In this document: one piece after another, positions 1-8,183 of the stretch
Position numbering within the stretch: the first letter of the stretch is position 1
How the letters are laid out: each line of letters begins with the position of its first letter
Assembly: GCA_025935735.1 (NCBI GenBank)
Contig: JAICUS010000146.1
Span: 1 to 11,196 of the forward strand
DNA length: 11,196 nt
DNA from: Solirubrobacteraceae bacterium
Lineage (GTDB): Bacteria; Actinomycetota; Thermoleophilia; Solirubrobacterales; Solirubrobacteraceae
Direction of reading: 5' to 3'
The notes under the pieces: generated by a model
What the model was told of the DNA's origin: nothing
The model's database searches: none
The model's input: the letters and a program-made list of their open reading frames with translations, nothing else
Program-made: the position numbers and the translations under genes

Positions 1-7
1 AATGACC

Positions 8-58
8 TTCGCCGGCGCGCCGCAGCATCCACGCTGCATCGCTCGCCAAGCCGGCGAA
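8..58 (-). terminator. Inverted repeat behind the kinase gene, possible terminator
   Basis: TTCGCCGGC at 8-16 is perfectly complementary to GCCGGCGAA at 50-58. Inside the loop a second stem, GCAGC (22-26) with GCTGC (33-37), gives a nested fold. It begins 18 bases beyond the kinase stop codon, where a transcription terminator would sit. There is no T-run, so it would be a GC-rich hairpin without the usual U-tail. It could equally be a folded element of an unseen gene beyond the window edge. Confidence 0.4.
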
Positions 59-75
59 CGTTGCCGGGCGCACCA

Positions 76-1491
<1,416 letters not shown>

Positions 1492-1497
1492 CCTCCG

Positions 1498-1518
1498 ATT
1501 GTGACGCAGGGTTATCGT
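1498..1518. promoter_or_regulatory. Divergent, probably leaderless promoters between kinase and peptidase
   Basis: Only 35 bp separate the two divergent start codons. On the plus strand TATCGT (1513-1518) matches the actinobacterial -10 pattern TANNNT and ends 8 bases before the peptidase ATG. Transcription would begin at or next to the start codon. No Shine-Dalgarno sequence lies before that ATG. On the minus strand CACAAT (1498-1503) ends 6 bases before the kinase GTG. No convincing -35 boxes are seen. The assignment is inference from spacing and pattern. Confidence 0.5.
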
Positions 1519-1526
1519 GGCCCGTC

Positions 1527-2834
1527 ATGGATCTCCGCGAGCGCATACAGGCCGACGCCGGCCGGATCGAGGCCGACCTGGAGCGCCTGGTGCGCCTGCC
1601 GTCCATCGCCTTCGCCGGCTTCCCGCGCGAGCCGCTGACCGACGCGGCCGCCGCCGTGGCCGAGCTGCTGCGCGACGCGGGCGCCGCCGAGGTGCGCGAG
1701 GTGGAGGTCCCGGACGAGCCGCCCTCCATCTACGCCGAGTTCCCCGGTGCCGGCCCGACCGTCCTGCTCTACGCGCACTACGACGTCCAGCCGGCGCCGC
1801 CCGAGGGCTGGGACTCCGACCCGTTCGCGCCGGAGCGCCGCGACGGCCGCCTGTACGGCCGCGGCGCCTCCGACGACAAGTCCGGCGTCGTCGCCCACCT
1901 GGCCGCGCTGCGCGCCTGGCAGGGGCGCCCGCCGGTCGACGTCAAGGTGCTGATCGAGGGCTCGGAGGAGAACGGCCGCCAGAGCCTGCTTCAGGTGGTC
2001 GAGCGCGAGCCGGACCTGCTGCGCGCCGACGTGATGGTCATCGCCGACGGCGGCAACTGGAAGCTCGGCGAGCCGACGCTGTGCGAGACGCTGCGCGGCC
2101 ACGGCAAGCTGACGGTGACCGTGCGCACGCTGCGGGGCGCGCTGCACAGCGGCCAGTTCGGCGGCGCCGCGCCGGACGCGCTGCTGGCGCTCATCCAGGC
2201 GCTGGCCACGCTGCACGACGCGGACGGGAACGTGACCGTGGAGGGCCTGCAGGACGCCGACTGGCCGGGCGCCGACCTCCCCGAGGCCGACTTCCGCCGC
2301 CAGGCCGGCGTGCTCGACGGCGTGGCGCTGGCCGGCGGCGGCAGCGTCGCCGACCGGCTGTGGGCGCGCCACGCGATCTCGGTGCTCGGGATCGACGCGC
2401 CCGCGGTGGACGGCGCGGCGAACATCGTCATCCCCGTCGCCCGCGCCAAGGTGGCCGTGCGCGTGCCGCCGGGCGCGGACCCCGAGCGCTCGATGGACGC
2501 GGTGAAGCGGCATCTCGAAGCCGTCGTCCCGCTCGGCGCGCGGCTGGAGATCGAGCTCGAGCCGGCGTCCACGCCGGTCGCGCTCACCGGCGCCGCGGCG
2601 GCCGAGCGCGCGCTCGAGCAGGCGTTCGCCAAGCCCGTCGCGCGGATGGGCAGCGGCGGCTCGATCCCGCTCGTCGCCCGGCTGCGCGAGGCCTATCCGG
2701 ACGCGGCGTTCGTCATCTGGGGCGCGCAGGACTCCGACCGGGCGCAGATCCACGCGGCCAACGAGTCCGTCGACCTGGAGGAGCTCGGCAAGCTCGCGCT
2801 GGCTGAGGCGCTGCTGCTGGGCGAGCTGGCGTAG
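1527..2834 (+). CDS. M20 family metallodipeptidase/carboxypeptidase
   Basis: A 435-aa cytoplasmic zinc peptidase of the M20 family, close in pattern to the carnosinase/beta-Ala-Xaa dipeptidase group. All metal and catalytic positions are visible: His84 and Asp86 in AHYDVQP, the bridging Asp116 in GRGASDDKSG, catalytic Glu147 and metal ligand Glu148 in EGSEENG, Asp174 in IADGG, and His409 in AQIHAANE. His207 in LHSGQFGG lies in the inserted lid/dimerisation domain (about 188-300). There is no signal peptide or membrane segment. Length is normal for the family (about 430-470). It most likely trims dipeptides or cleaves a C-terminal residue; the exact substrate cannot be read from the sequence. 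The ATG at 1527 has no ribosome site but sits 8 bases after a -10-like box, which supports a leaderless message. It converges on the LOG-family gene. Confidence 0.94.
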   Translation: MDLRERIQADAGRIEADLERLVRLPSIAFAGFPREPLTDAAAAVAELLRDAGAAEVREVEVPDEPPSIYAEFPGAGPTVLLYAHYDVQPAPPEGWDSDPFAPERRDGRLYGRGASDDKSGVVAHLAALRAWQGRPPVDVKVLIEGSEENGRQSLLQVVEREPDLLRADVMVIADGGNWKLGEPTLCETLRGHGKLTVTVRTLRGALHSGQFGGAAPDALLALIQALATLHDADGNVTVEGLQDADWPGADLPEADFRRQAGVLDGVALAGGGSVADRLWARHAISVLGIDAPAVDGAANIVIPVARAKVAVRVPPGADPERSMDAVKRHLEAVVPLGARLEIELEPASTPVALTGAAAAERALEQAFAKPVARMGSGGSIPLVARLREAYPDAAFVIWGAQDSDRAQIHAANESVDLEELGKLALAEALLLGELA

Positions 2835-2844
2835 GGGAGGGGGA

Positions 2845-2873
2845 CGGCCGCGAGGGAACACGGGTCGCGGCCG
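2845..2873. terminator. Hairpin between convergent genes, likely bidirectional terminator
   Basis: CGGCCGCGA (2845-2853) pairs perfectly with TCGCGGCCG (2865-2873) around an 11-base loop. It begins 10 bases after the M20 peptidase stop and lies between two converging genes, so it could end transcription from both sides. No T-run follows on either strand. The remaining gap to the LOG-family stop contains a GC-only palindrome at 2919-2930. Confidence 0.5.
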
Positions 2874-2930
2874 CCCGTGCCGGTGAGGGCGCCTCCTATC
2901 CGGTGATGGTTCCCGCCGCGCGCCGGCGCG

Positions 2931-3500
2931 TCACAGCCATTTGCCGACGCTGGGCGCGACGGCGCTCTCCAGCCGCTCCAGCAGCGCGCCGGGCTCCGGC
3001 TCCACGGCCAGCGCCGCGCGGTGCTCGGCGCGCAGGAAGCCGGCGGTCACCGCGTGGTCGAGGAACGCGGCCAGGTGGTCGTAATAGCCGCTGACGTTGA
3101 GCACGCCGAGCGGCTTGGCGTGCAGCCCGAGCTGGCTCCACGTGTACATCTCGACCAGCTCCTCGAGCGTGCCGATCCCGCCGGGGAGCGCGACGAACCC
3201 GTCGGACAGCTCGGCCATCAGCGCCTTGCGCTCGTGCATCGAGCCGACGACGCGCAGCTCGCTCAGCCCGCGGTGGGCGATCTCGCGGTCCACGAGCCCC
3301 TGCGGGATGATGCCGACGACCGTCCCGCCGGCCGCCAGCGCCGTGTCGGCCAGCGTGCCCATCAGCCCGGTGGCGCTGCCGCCGTAGACGAGGCGTATGT
3401 CGTGCTCCACCAGGCGCTGCGCCAGCCCGCGCGTGGCCTCGGCGAACGCCGGTTCGTTGCCGGAGTTCGAGCCGCAGTAGACGCAGAGCGAGCGGATCAC
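2931..3500 (-). CDS. LOG family (TIGR00730) nucleotide 5'-monophosphate phosphoribohydrolase
   Basis: A 189-aa Rossmann-like LOG protein. Characterised members hydrolyse N-glycosidic bonds of (cytokinin) nucleoside 5'-monophosphates, releasing base and ribose 5-phosphate. Visible hallmarks are CVYCGSNSG at 6-14, VYGGSATGLMG at 38-48, the MHERK motif with Arg91, and the nucleotide/phosphate-binding PGGIGTLEE at 106-114 followed by EMYTWSQLG. Length is typical (about 180-200). The chosen start is GTG at 3500, whose last two bases are shared with the TGA stop of the upstream aminotransferase-like gene (GTGA overlap). No Shine-Dalgarno precedes it, so translation is probably coupled. The same frame stays open upstream to 3971, but that extension is arginine/alanine-rich shadow sequence inside the upstream gene. 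Whether its substrate is a cytokinin nucleotide or an ordinary purine/pyrimidine monophosphate is not known. Confidence 0.94.
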   Translation of the reverse strand: MIRSLCVYCGSNSGNEPAFAEATRGLAQRLVEHDIRLVYGGSATGLMGTLADTALAAGGTVVGIIPQGLVDREIAHRGLSELRVVGSMHERKALMAELSDGFVALPGGIGTLEELVEMYTWSQLGLHAKPLGVLNVSGYYDHLAAFLDHAVTAGFLRAEHRAALAVEPEPGALLERLESAVAPSVGKWL

Positions 3501-4564
3501 AGGGCGGCGAGCAGCCGCTCGAGGTCGGACTCGTCGTTCCAGGCGCCGACCGAGGCGCGCAGGTACGGCGTGCCGGGCAGGTTGCGGACTACGACGCCGG
3601 CCTCGGCCAGCCGCAGCCGCGTCTGCTCCGGGTCCGGGTCCTCCCAGGCGACGAGCGTCGTGTGGCCGCGCGGGACGACCGTGCGCCCGCTGTCGGCCAG
3701 CGCGCCGGCGAACCGCTGGGCCAGCGCCGTCGCCCGGGCCGTCACGTCGTCCAGGCCGGCGTCCAGCAGCAGCTCGGTGGCGGTGAGCGAGAGCGCCACC
3801 GCCTCGCGCGGCAGCGCGCCCTCCAGCCGGCGGGCTTCGGTGCGCAGGGGCGAGTCCAGCCCGCGGCTCGGGTCCTCGAAGGCCATGTAGCCGGGCATGG
3901 TGGTCCGCACCCCGCGGCCGAACTCGGGCTCGAGGTAGAGCATCCCGGTGCCGTCGGCGCCGCACAGCCACTTCTGGCCGGCGGCGGCGTAGGCGGCGCA
4001 GCCCAGCGCCCTGACGTCGACGGGCACCGCGCCGGCGCCCTGCGCGCCGTCCAGCACCACGGGGACGGGGACCTCGGCGAGCGCCTCCGGGGCGAGCTCG
4101 CCGGTGTGCCAGCCCACGTGCGAGCAGGCCACGAGCGTCGTGGTGGCCCGCACGGCGTCGGCCACGTCGGCCAGCGGCACCGCGCGCACGCTGACGCCCC
4201 GCTCGCGGGCGGCCAGGAGCGGCCCGAGCAGCCCGGGGTGCTCGGAGTCCGACGTGACGATCTCGTCGCCCGGCCCGAGGTCGAGCCCGGCGATCACCGC
4301 ACCGATCCCGGCGGTCGTCGAGCTCGTGACGGCGACGTCGGCGGCGTCCGCTCCGAGGACCTGGGCGTAGCGCTCGCGCAGCGAATCGAGCAGCTCGTGG
4401 CGGCGCTCGAAGTGCGCCATCACCCGGCCCTCCTCGACCTGGGCGGCGAGCTCCGCGCGCGCCGACTCGGCCGCCGCGCGCGGCAGCGGCCCGTCCGTGC
4501 CCGCGTTCAGGTAGGCGACGCGCTCGAGCACGGGGAACTGCGCGCGGAGGGCGACCGGGTCCAT
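3497..4564 (-). CDS. Class V aminotransferase-fold PLP enzyme (isopenicillin-N epimerase/cysteine desulfurase-like)
   Basis: A 355-aa fold-type I PLP enzyme. The phosphate-binding SSTTAG is at 81-86, His109 (SEHPG) should stack on the cofactor, Asp172 (LDGAQGAG) should bind the pyridine nitrogen, Lys198 (GQKW) is the Schiff-base lysine, and Arg336 (LRASVG) is the likely carboxylate-binding arginine. The N-terminal FPVLERVAYLNAGTDGPLP is typical of the family. No cysteine desulfurase-type mobile loop with a catalytic Cys is obvious, so an aminotransferase, lyase or epimerase role is more likely than sulfur transfer. The substrate is unknown. The start is ATG at 4564; the same frame continues to 4600 but the extra 12 residues overlap the amidase end and lie before the conserved start. 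It begins 13 bases after the amidase stop and overlaps the LOG start by 3 bases. Confidence 0.9.
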   Translation of the reverse strand: MDPVALRAQFPVLERVAYLNAGTDGPLPRAAAESARAELAAQVEEGRVMAHFERRHELLDSLRERYAQVLGADAADVAVTSSTTAGIGAVIAGLDLGPGDEIVTSDSEHPGLLGPLLAARERGVSVRAVPLADVADAVRATTTLVACSHVGWHTGELAPEALAEVPVPVVLDGAQGAGAVPVDVRALGCAAYAAAGQKWLCGADGTGMLYLEPEFGRGVRTTMPGYMAFEDPSRGLDSPLRTEARRLEGALPREAVALSLTATELLLDAGLDDVTARATALAQRFAGALADSGRTVVPRGHTTLVAWEDPDPEQTRLRLAEAGVVVRNLPGTPYLRASVGAWNDESDLERLLAAL

Positions 4565-4574
4565 CGGGCGCGTG

Positions 4575-4580
4575 AGCCTA
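4575..4580 (-). promoter_or_regulatory. Candidate internal -10 box of the aminotransferase-like gene
   Basis: On the minus strand TAGGCT (4580 to 4575) fits TANNNT and ends 10 bases before the ATG at 4564, which has no Shine-Dalgarno sequence. The first three bases are also the TAG stop codon of the amidase. The layout matches the boxes before thrS and the M20 gene. It could give the downstream two genes their own leaderless transcript besides read-through from the amidase. This is pattern-based inference. Confidence 0.4.
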
Positions 4581-5990
4581 GCGGGCGCGCGCCACCGCAC
4601 CCTCCAGCACCGGGTCGATCGGCGTGGCCACGCCGAGTGCGGACTCGATCGCCTCGGCCGCCTCGAGCGTCAGCAGGTCCTGGAAGCGCTCGGCCATCAC
4701 CTGCACGCCGCACGGCAGCCCGCCGGCCTGCCCGGCCGGGACCGCCGCGGCCGGCAGCCCGAGCAGGTTGGCCGGCATCACCGGGCGCAGGAGCCGCATC
4801 GTGGCCGCGGAATTCTCCTGGGACTCCACGTCCCAGGAGTGCGGGAACGGCGGCTGCGCCCAGATCGGGCCGAGGATCAGCGGGTGCTCGTCCAGGAACG
4901 CCGACCAGGCGCGGTGGATCTGCCGCCGCTGCACGAGCGCGGCCACCAGGCCCGCGGCGTCGAGCGGCGGGTAGAGCGGGTCGATGTGGTCGAGGAAGCG
5001 CATCGCGTCCTGGCCCATGACCGCGCGCAGCAGCTCCTCCTGGGCGCGGATGTCGGCGAACAGCCAGCGCCCCCACACGTCGAGCGACTCCTCGTACATC
5101 GGCGGCACGGCCTCGACGACGTCGTAGCCGGCGTCCGCCAGGGCGTCCGCCGCCCGGCGCACGGCCGCGGCGACCTCCGGGTGGGTGTCGCCGCCCGGCG
5201 GGTCGGCCACCACCGCCACGCGGCGCGATGCGGGCCGCTCCACGTCCAGCGGCACCGGCACGGACTCCGGGTCGCGCAGCGACATCCCGGCGACGATCCC
5301 GAGGCCCAGGCGGACGTCGGCCACCGTGCGGGCCATCACGCCCTCGACGGCCATCAGCTGCATCGCCGGGCCGAGGTCCTCCGGCGGGATGACCGTGGCG
5401 TGCGGCACCCGGCCGGGCGTCGGCTTGATCGAGGCGATCCCGCAGCAGTGCGCCGGGTTGCGCAGCGAGCCGCCGACGTCGTTGCCCAGGCCGAGCGGCG
5501 ACATGCCGCTCGCCAGCGCGGCGCCCTCGCCGCCGCTGGAGCCGCCGGCGGTCACGCCCGGGTCCCACGGGTTGCGAGTGAGCCCGCGCAGCGAGGAGTC
5601 GGTGTGGATGCGCAGCCCGAGGTCCGGCAGGTTCGTGCGGCCGATCGGGATCGCCCCCGCGGCGCGCAGGCGCTCGACCTGCGGCGCGTCGACCGGCGCG
5701 ACCGCCTCGGCCAGCGCCGGGATCCCGCTCGTCGTCGCCGTGCCCGCGACGTCGATGTTCTCCTTGACCGTGAACGGCACGCCGTGCAGCGGCCCGCGCG
5801 GGCCGTCCGCGCGGTCGGCCGCGTCCGCCGCCGCCCGCGCCTCGTCGGCGAGCACGACGGTGAGAGCGTTCAGGTGGCCGTTCACCGCCTCGATCCGCGC
5901 GAGGTTCGAGTCCACCACTTCCCGCGCGGACACGTCGCCCGCCGCGATCATGCGCGCGAGCTCGCCCGCGCCGTGCCGCCACAGCTCCAC
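4578..5990 (-). CDS. Amidase signature family enzyme (FAAH/GatA-like amidohydrolase)
   Basis: A 470-aa amidase-signature hydrolase that cleaves carboxamides to acid plus amine or ammonia. The Ser-cisSer-Lys triad is complete: Lys76 in FTVKENIDVAG, Ser151 in AGGSSGGEG, and nucleophile Ser175 in GNDVGGSLR. The spacings (75 and 24) equal those of mammalian fatty acid amide hydrolase (Lys142, Ser217, Ser241, from memory), and the SPLGLGNDVGGS stretch is FAAH-like. It is not likely to be GatA, since no gatB or gatC is near and the C-terminal half differs in look. There is no signal peptide, so it should be cytoplasmic. The start is GTG at 5990 with a strong GGAGGAGG five bases upstream, the only clear Shine-Dalgarno among the genes here. 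It is the first gene of the minus-strand cluster. The substrate is unknown. Confidence 0.93.
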   Translation of the reverse strand: MELWRHGAGELARMIAAGDVSAREVVDSNLARIEAVNGHLNALTVVLADEARAAADAADRADGPRGPLHGVPFTVKENIDVAGTATTSGIPALAEAVAPVDAPQVERLRAAGAIPIGRTNLPDLGLRIHTDSSLRGLTRNPWDPGVTAGGSSGGEGAALASGMSPLGLGNDVGGSLRNPAHCCGIASIKPTPGRVPHATVIPPEDLGPAMQLMAVEGVMARTVADVRLGLGIVAGMSLRDPESVPVPLDVERPASRRVAVVADPPGGDTHPEVAAAVRRAADALADAGYDVVEAVPPMYEESLDVWGRWLFADIRAQEELLRAVMGQDAMRFLDHIDPLYPPLDAAGLVAALVQRRQIHRAWSAFLDEHPLILGPIWAQPPFPHSWDVESQENSAATMRLLRPVMPANLLGLPAAAVPAGQAGGLPCGVQVMAERFQDLLTLEAAEAIESALGVATPIDPVLEGAVARAR

Positions 5991-5995
5991 CGCTT

Positions 5996-6003
5996 CCTCC
6001 TCC
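5996..6003 (-). promoter_or_regulatory. Strong ribosome binding site of the amidase
   Basis: GGAGGAGG on the minus strand, five bases (AAGCG) before the GTG at 5990. It decides the amidase start and contrasts with the other genes of the window, most of which have no such site. Confidence 0.75.
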
Positions 6004-6013
6004 GGCCGTTGTC

Positions 6014-6019
6014 TAGCCT
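6014..6019 (+). promoter_or_regulatory. Candidate -10 box of thrS (leaderless)
   Basis: TAGCCT fits TANNNT and ends 9 bases before the thrS ATG, so the transcript should start at about the A of ATG. No Shine-Dalgarno sequence is present between box and start. No clear -35 element is seen. The 38-bp gap is shared with the divergent amidase, whose leader and ribosome site lie on the other strand. There is no room for a T-box leader. Confidence 0.5.
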
Positions 6020-6028
6020 TACCGCGCC

Positions 6029-7990
6029 ATGCGCGTCCAGCTTCCCGACGGATCTTCTCGCGAGTTGCCCGACGGCGCCACCGGCGCCGACCTCGCCGCC
6101 GACATCGGCCCCGGCCTCGCCCGCGCGGCGCTGGCGATCCGGGTGGTCGACGGTACGGAGCGGCGCGACGGGAGCGCGTACGACGACGGCCGCGTCCAGG
6201 ACCTGGGCGCGCCGCTGCCCGACGGGGCGACCGTGGAGATCGTCACCGCTCGCGACGGCGACGGCGACGCGCTGAAGTTGCTGCGCCACGACATCGCCCA
6301 TGTGCTGGCCGAGGCGGTGCTCGAGATCTACCCGGGGACCAAGGTGTCGATCGGCCCGCCGATCGCCGACGGCTTCTACTACGACTTCGAGTTCCCGCCG
6401 GGCGTCACCGTCAACGAGGACGACTTCGCGCGCATCGAGGAGCAGATGCGCAAGCACGTCAAGGCCGACGAGCCGTTCGAGCGCTCGGAGGTGAGCACGG
6501 GCGAGGCGATCGACCGTTACGTGCGCGAGGAACAGCCCTACAAGGTCGAGCTGATCGAGGACCTGATCCGGAATGCGGATCCCGCCCACCCCATCGACAC
6601 CGTGTCGCTGTACCGAAACGGCGACTTCCTCGACCTCTGCCGCGGCCCGCACGCCCCCTCGACCGGCCGGGCCAAGGCGTTCAAGCTGACCTCGGTGGCC
6701 GGCGCCTACTGGCGCGGCGACGCCAGCCGCCAGATGCTCACCCGCATCTACGGCACCGCGTTCGCCAGCAAGGCGGAGCTGGAGGAGCACCTCGAGCGCC
6801 TGGAGCAGGCCAAGGCCCGCGACCACCGCAGGCTGGGCCGCGAGCTCGGCCTGTTCGCGTTCTCCGACACTGCCATCGGGGCCGCGTTCTGGCTGCCCAA
6901 GGGCACCCAGCTGTTCAACACCCTCGTCGGCCTCTCGCGTGAGATGGGCGCCGCGCGCGGCTACACGGAGGTCAAGACCCCGCAGCTCTACGACGTGCAG
7001 CTGTGGAAGACCTCGGGGCACTGGGAGAAGTACCGCGAGCATATGTTCATCACCGAGTCCGAGGGGCATCAGCTCTCGCTCAAGCCGATGAACTGCCCCG
7101 GGCACTGTCAGCTCTACAAGCTCCAGAAGTTCTCCCATCGCGACCTGCCGCTGCGCTACTCGGAGCCCGGGCTGCTGCACCGCGACGAGCTCTCGGGGGC
7201 GTTGCACGGCCTCATGCGCGTGCGGCACTTCGCGCAGGACGACGCCCACATCTTCTGCACCGAGGAGCAGATCCAGGACGAGGTCGCCGGCTGCCTGGAG
7301 TTCGCCTACGCGACCTACAACCTGTTCGGCTTCGACGTCGAGGTCGAGCTCTCGACCCGGCCGGAGCAGCGGATCGGCTCCGACGAGCTGTGGGACCACT
7401 CCGAGACGGCGCTCGTGGCGGCGCTGAAGGCCAACGACCTGGAGTACCGGGTCAACGAGGGCGACGGCGCGTTCTACGGGCCGAAGATCGACCTGCACAT
7501 GCGCGACTCGCTCGGCCGCTCGTGGCAGCTCGGCACGGTCCAGCTCGACTACAACATGCCCGAGCGCTTCGGGCTCACCTACACCGGCGCCGACAACGCC
7601 GAGCACCAGCCGGTGATGATCCACCGCGCGCTGATGGGCTCCTACGAGCGCTTCATCGGCATCCTGATCGAGCACTACGCCGGCGAGTTCCCGGTCTGGC
7701 TGGCGCCGATCCAGGCGGTCGTGCTGCCGGTGGCCGACCGCCACCTCGACTACGCGCGCGCGGTGCGCACGGCGCTCTCCGGCCTGCGCGTCGAGGTGGA
7801 CGAGCGCACCGAGTCGATCGGGCGCAAGATCCGCGAGGCCGAGCTGCGCAAGATCCCCTACATGCTGGTGGTCGGCGACCGCGAGGCCGAGAACCGCACC
7901 GTCTCGCTGCGGCGCCACCGCGAGGGCGACCAGGGCGTGATCGCGCTCGACGACCCCTTCTGGCGGCGGCTGGCGGAGCAGCGGGATTGA
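6029..7990 (+). CDS. thrS: Threonine--tRNA ligase
   Basis: A 653-aa full-length class II aminoacyl-tRNA synthetase that charges tRNA-Thr with threonine using ATP. Domains in order: TGS domain (1-75); N2 editing domain with His87 and His91 (HDIAH) plus Cys204 and His208 (CRGPH), which deacylates Ser-tRNA-Thr; the catalytic core with zinc ligands Cys356 (NCPGHC), His407 (DDAH) and His532 (IHRALMGS); motif 2 around MRVRHFAQDDAH; motif 3 in IHRALMGSYERF; and an anticodon-binding domain (about 560-645) starting IQAVVLPVAD. Both editing and synthetic sites look intact. The ATG at 6029 gives the normal N-terminus. A strong hairpin follows six bases behind the stop, which suggests that it is transcribed apart from infC despite their adjacency. 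Confidence 0.99.
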   Translation: MRVQLPDGSSRELPDGATGADLAADIGPGLARAALAIRVVDGTERRDGSAYDDGRVQDLGAPLPDGATVEIVTARDGDGDALKLLRHDIAHVLAEAVLEIYPGTKVSIGPPIADGFYYDFEFPPGVTVNEDDFARIEEQMRKHVKADEPFERSEVSTGEAIDRYVREEQPYKVELIEDLIRNADPAHPIDTVSLYRNGDFLDLCRGPHAPSTGRAKAFKLTSVAGAYWRGDASRQMLTRIYGTAFASKAELEEHLERLEQAKARDHRRLGRELGLFAFSDTAIGAAFWLPKGTQLFNTLVGLSREMGAARGYTEVKTPQLYDVQLWKTSGHWEKYREHMFITESEGHQLSLKPMNCPGHCQLYKLQKFSHRDLPLRYSEPGLLHRDELSGALHGLMRVRHFAQDDAHIFCTEEQIQDEVAGCLEFAYATYNLFGFDVEVELSTRPEQRIGSDELWDHSETALVAALKANDLEYRVNEGDGAFYGPKIDLHMRDSLGRSWQLGTVQLDYNMPERFGLTYTGADNAEHQPVMIHRALMGSYERFIGILIEHYAGEFPVWLAPIQAVVLPVADRHLDYARAVRTALSGLRVEVDERTESIGRKIREAELRKIPYMLVVGDREAENRTVSLRRHREGDQGVIALDDPFWRRLAEQRD

Positions 7991-7996
7991 GAAGTT

Positions 7997-8031
7997 GGGC
8001 ACCCGTGGGCCTCCGTGCCCCGCGGGTGCCC
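7997..8031 (+). terminator. Terminator-like stem-loop behind thrS
   Basis: GGGCACCCG (7997-8005) pairs perfectly with CGGGTGCCC (8023-8031). Inside, GGGC (8007-8010) pairs with GCCC (8017-8020), so the fold is a 9-bp stem, a small internal loop, a 4-bp stem and a 6-base loop. It starts six bases after the thrS stop. A GC palindrome (8031-8040) and a pyrimidine-rich tract follow, but no real T-run. It is the strongest hairpin seen in the window. Confidence 0.65.
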
Positions 8032-8112
8032 GCCCGGGCGTCCCTTCCTCCGTGAAGAGGAGCACGCAGGGGAATCGGCCGAAAATGCCCATCCTTGAGC
8101 CGTGCGCACCGC

Positions 8113-8137
8113 TATACTCGTCGTGTTGATCACGAGT
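8113..8137 (+). promoter_or_regulatory. infC promoter -10 box with overlapping dyad
   Basis: TATACT (8113-8118) is a good -10 hexamer, about 65 bases before the infC start. A -35 at normal distance is not recognisable; TTGAGC at 8095-8100 is only 12 bases away. A dyad, ACTCGT (8116-8121) with ACGAGT (8132-8137), overlaps the box and the expected start point. Because its left arm lies at or before the start site, it would act as DNA (an operator), not as an RNA hairpin. A protein binding there is speculation. The rest of the 7991-8183 gap holds the thrS hairpin and a weak TCCTC/GAGGA stem at 8046-8061. Confidence 0.4.
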
Positions 8138-8183
8138 CTCCACACGCCGCCGCGTACTTGACGCCGCGCGCACCACAGAGCTA

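Noticed and set aside
1..60. tRNA-like fold at the left edge
   Set aside because: The nested repeat does not give the four-arm cloverleaf or a T-loop sequence.
3501..3971. N-terminal extension of the LOG-family frame up to 3971
   Set aside because: The extension is Arg-rich sequence inside the PLP enzyme gene; conserved LOG sequence starts at GTG 3500, which overlaps the upstream stop.
4565..4600. Earlier start for the PLP enzyme at 4600
   Set aside because: The 12 extra residues overlap the amidase 3' end and precede the family's usual N-terminus; ATG 4564 fits better.
6004..6028. T-box or other leader in front of thrS
   Set aside because: Only 38 bp separate thrS from the amidase and the -10 box is 9 bases from ATG, leaving no room for a leader.
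8085..8129. 14-codon small ORF (MPILEPCAPLYSSC) upstream of infC
   Set aside because: The likely infC -10 box lies inside it, so it would not be on the infC transcript, and its purine-rich upstream tract is poorly spaced.
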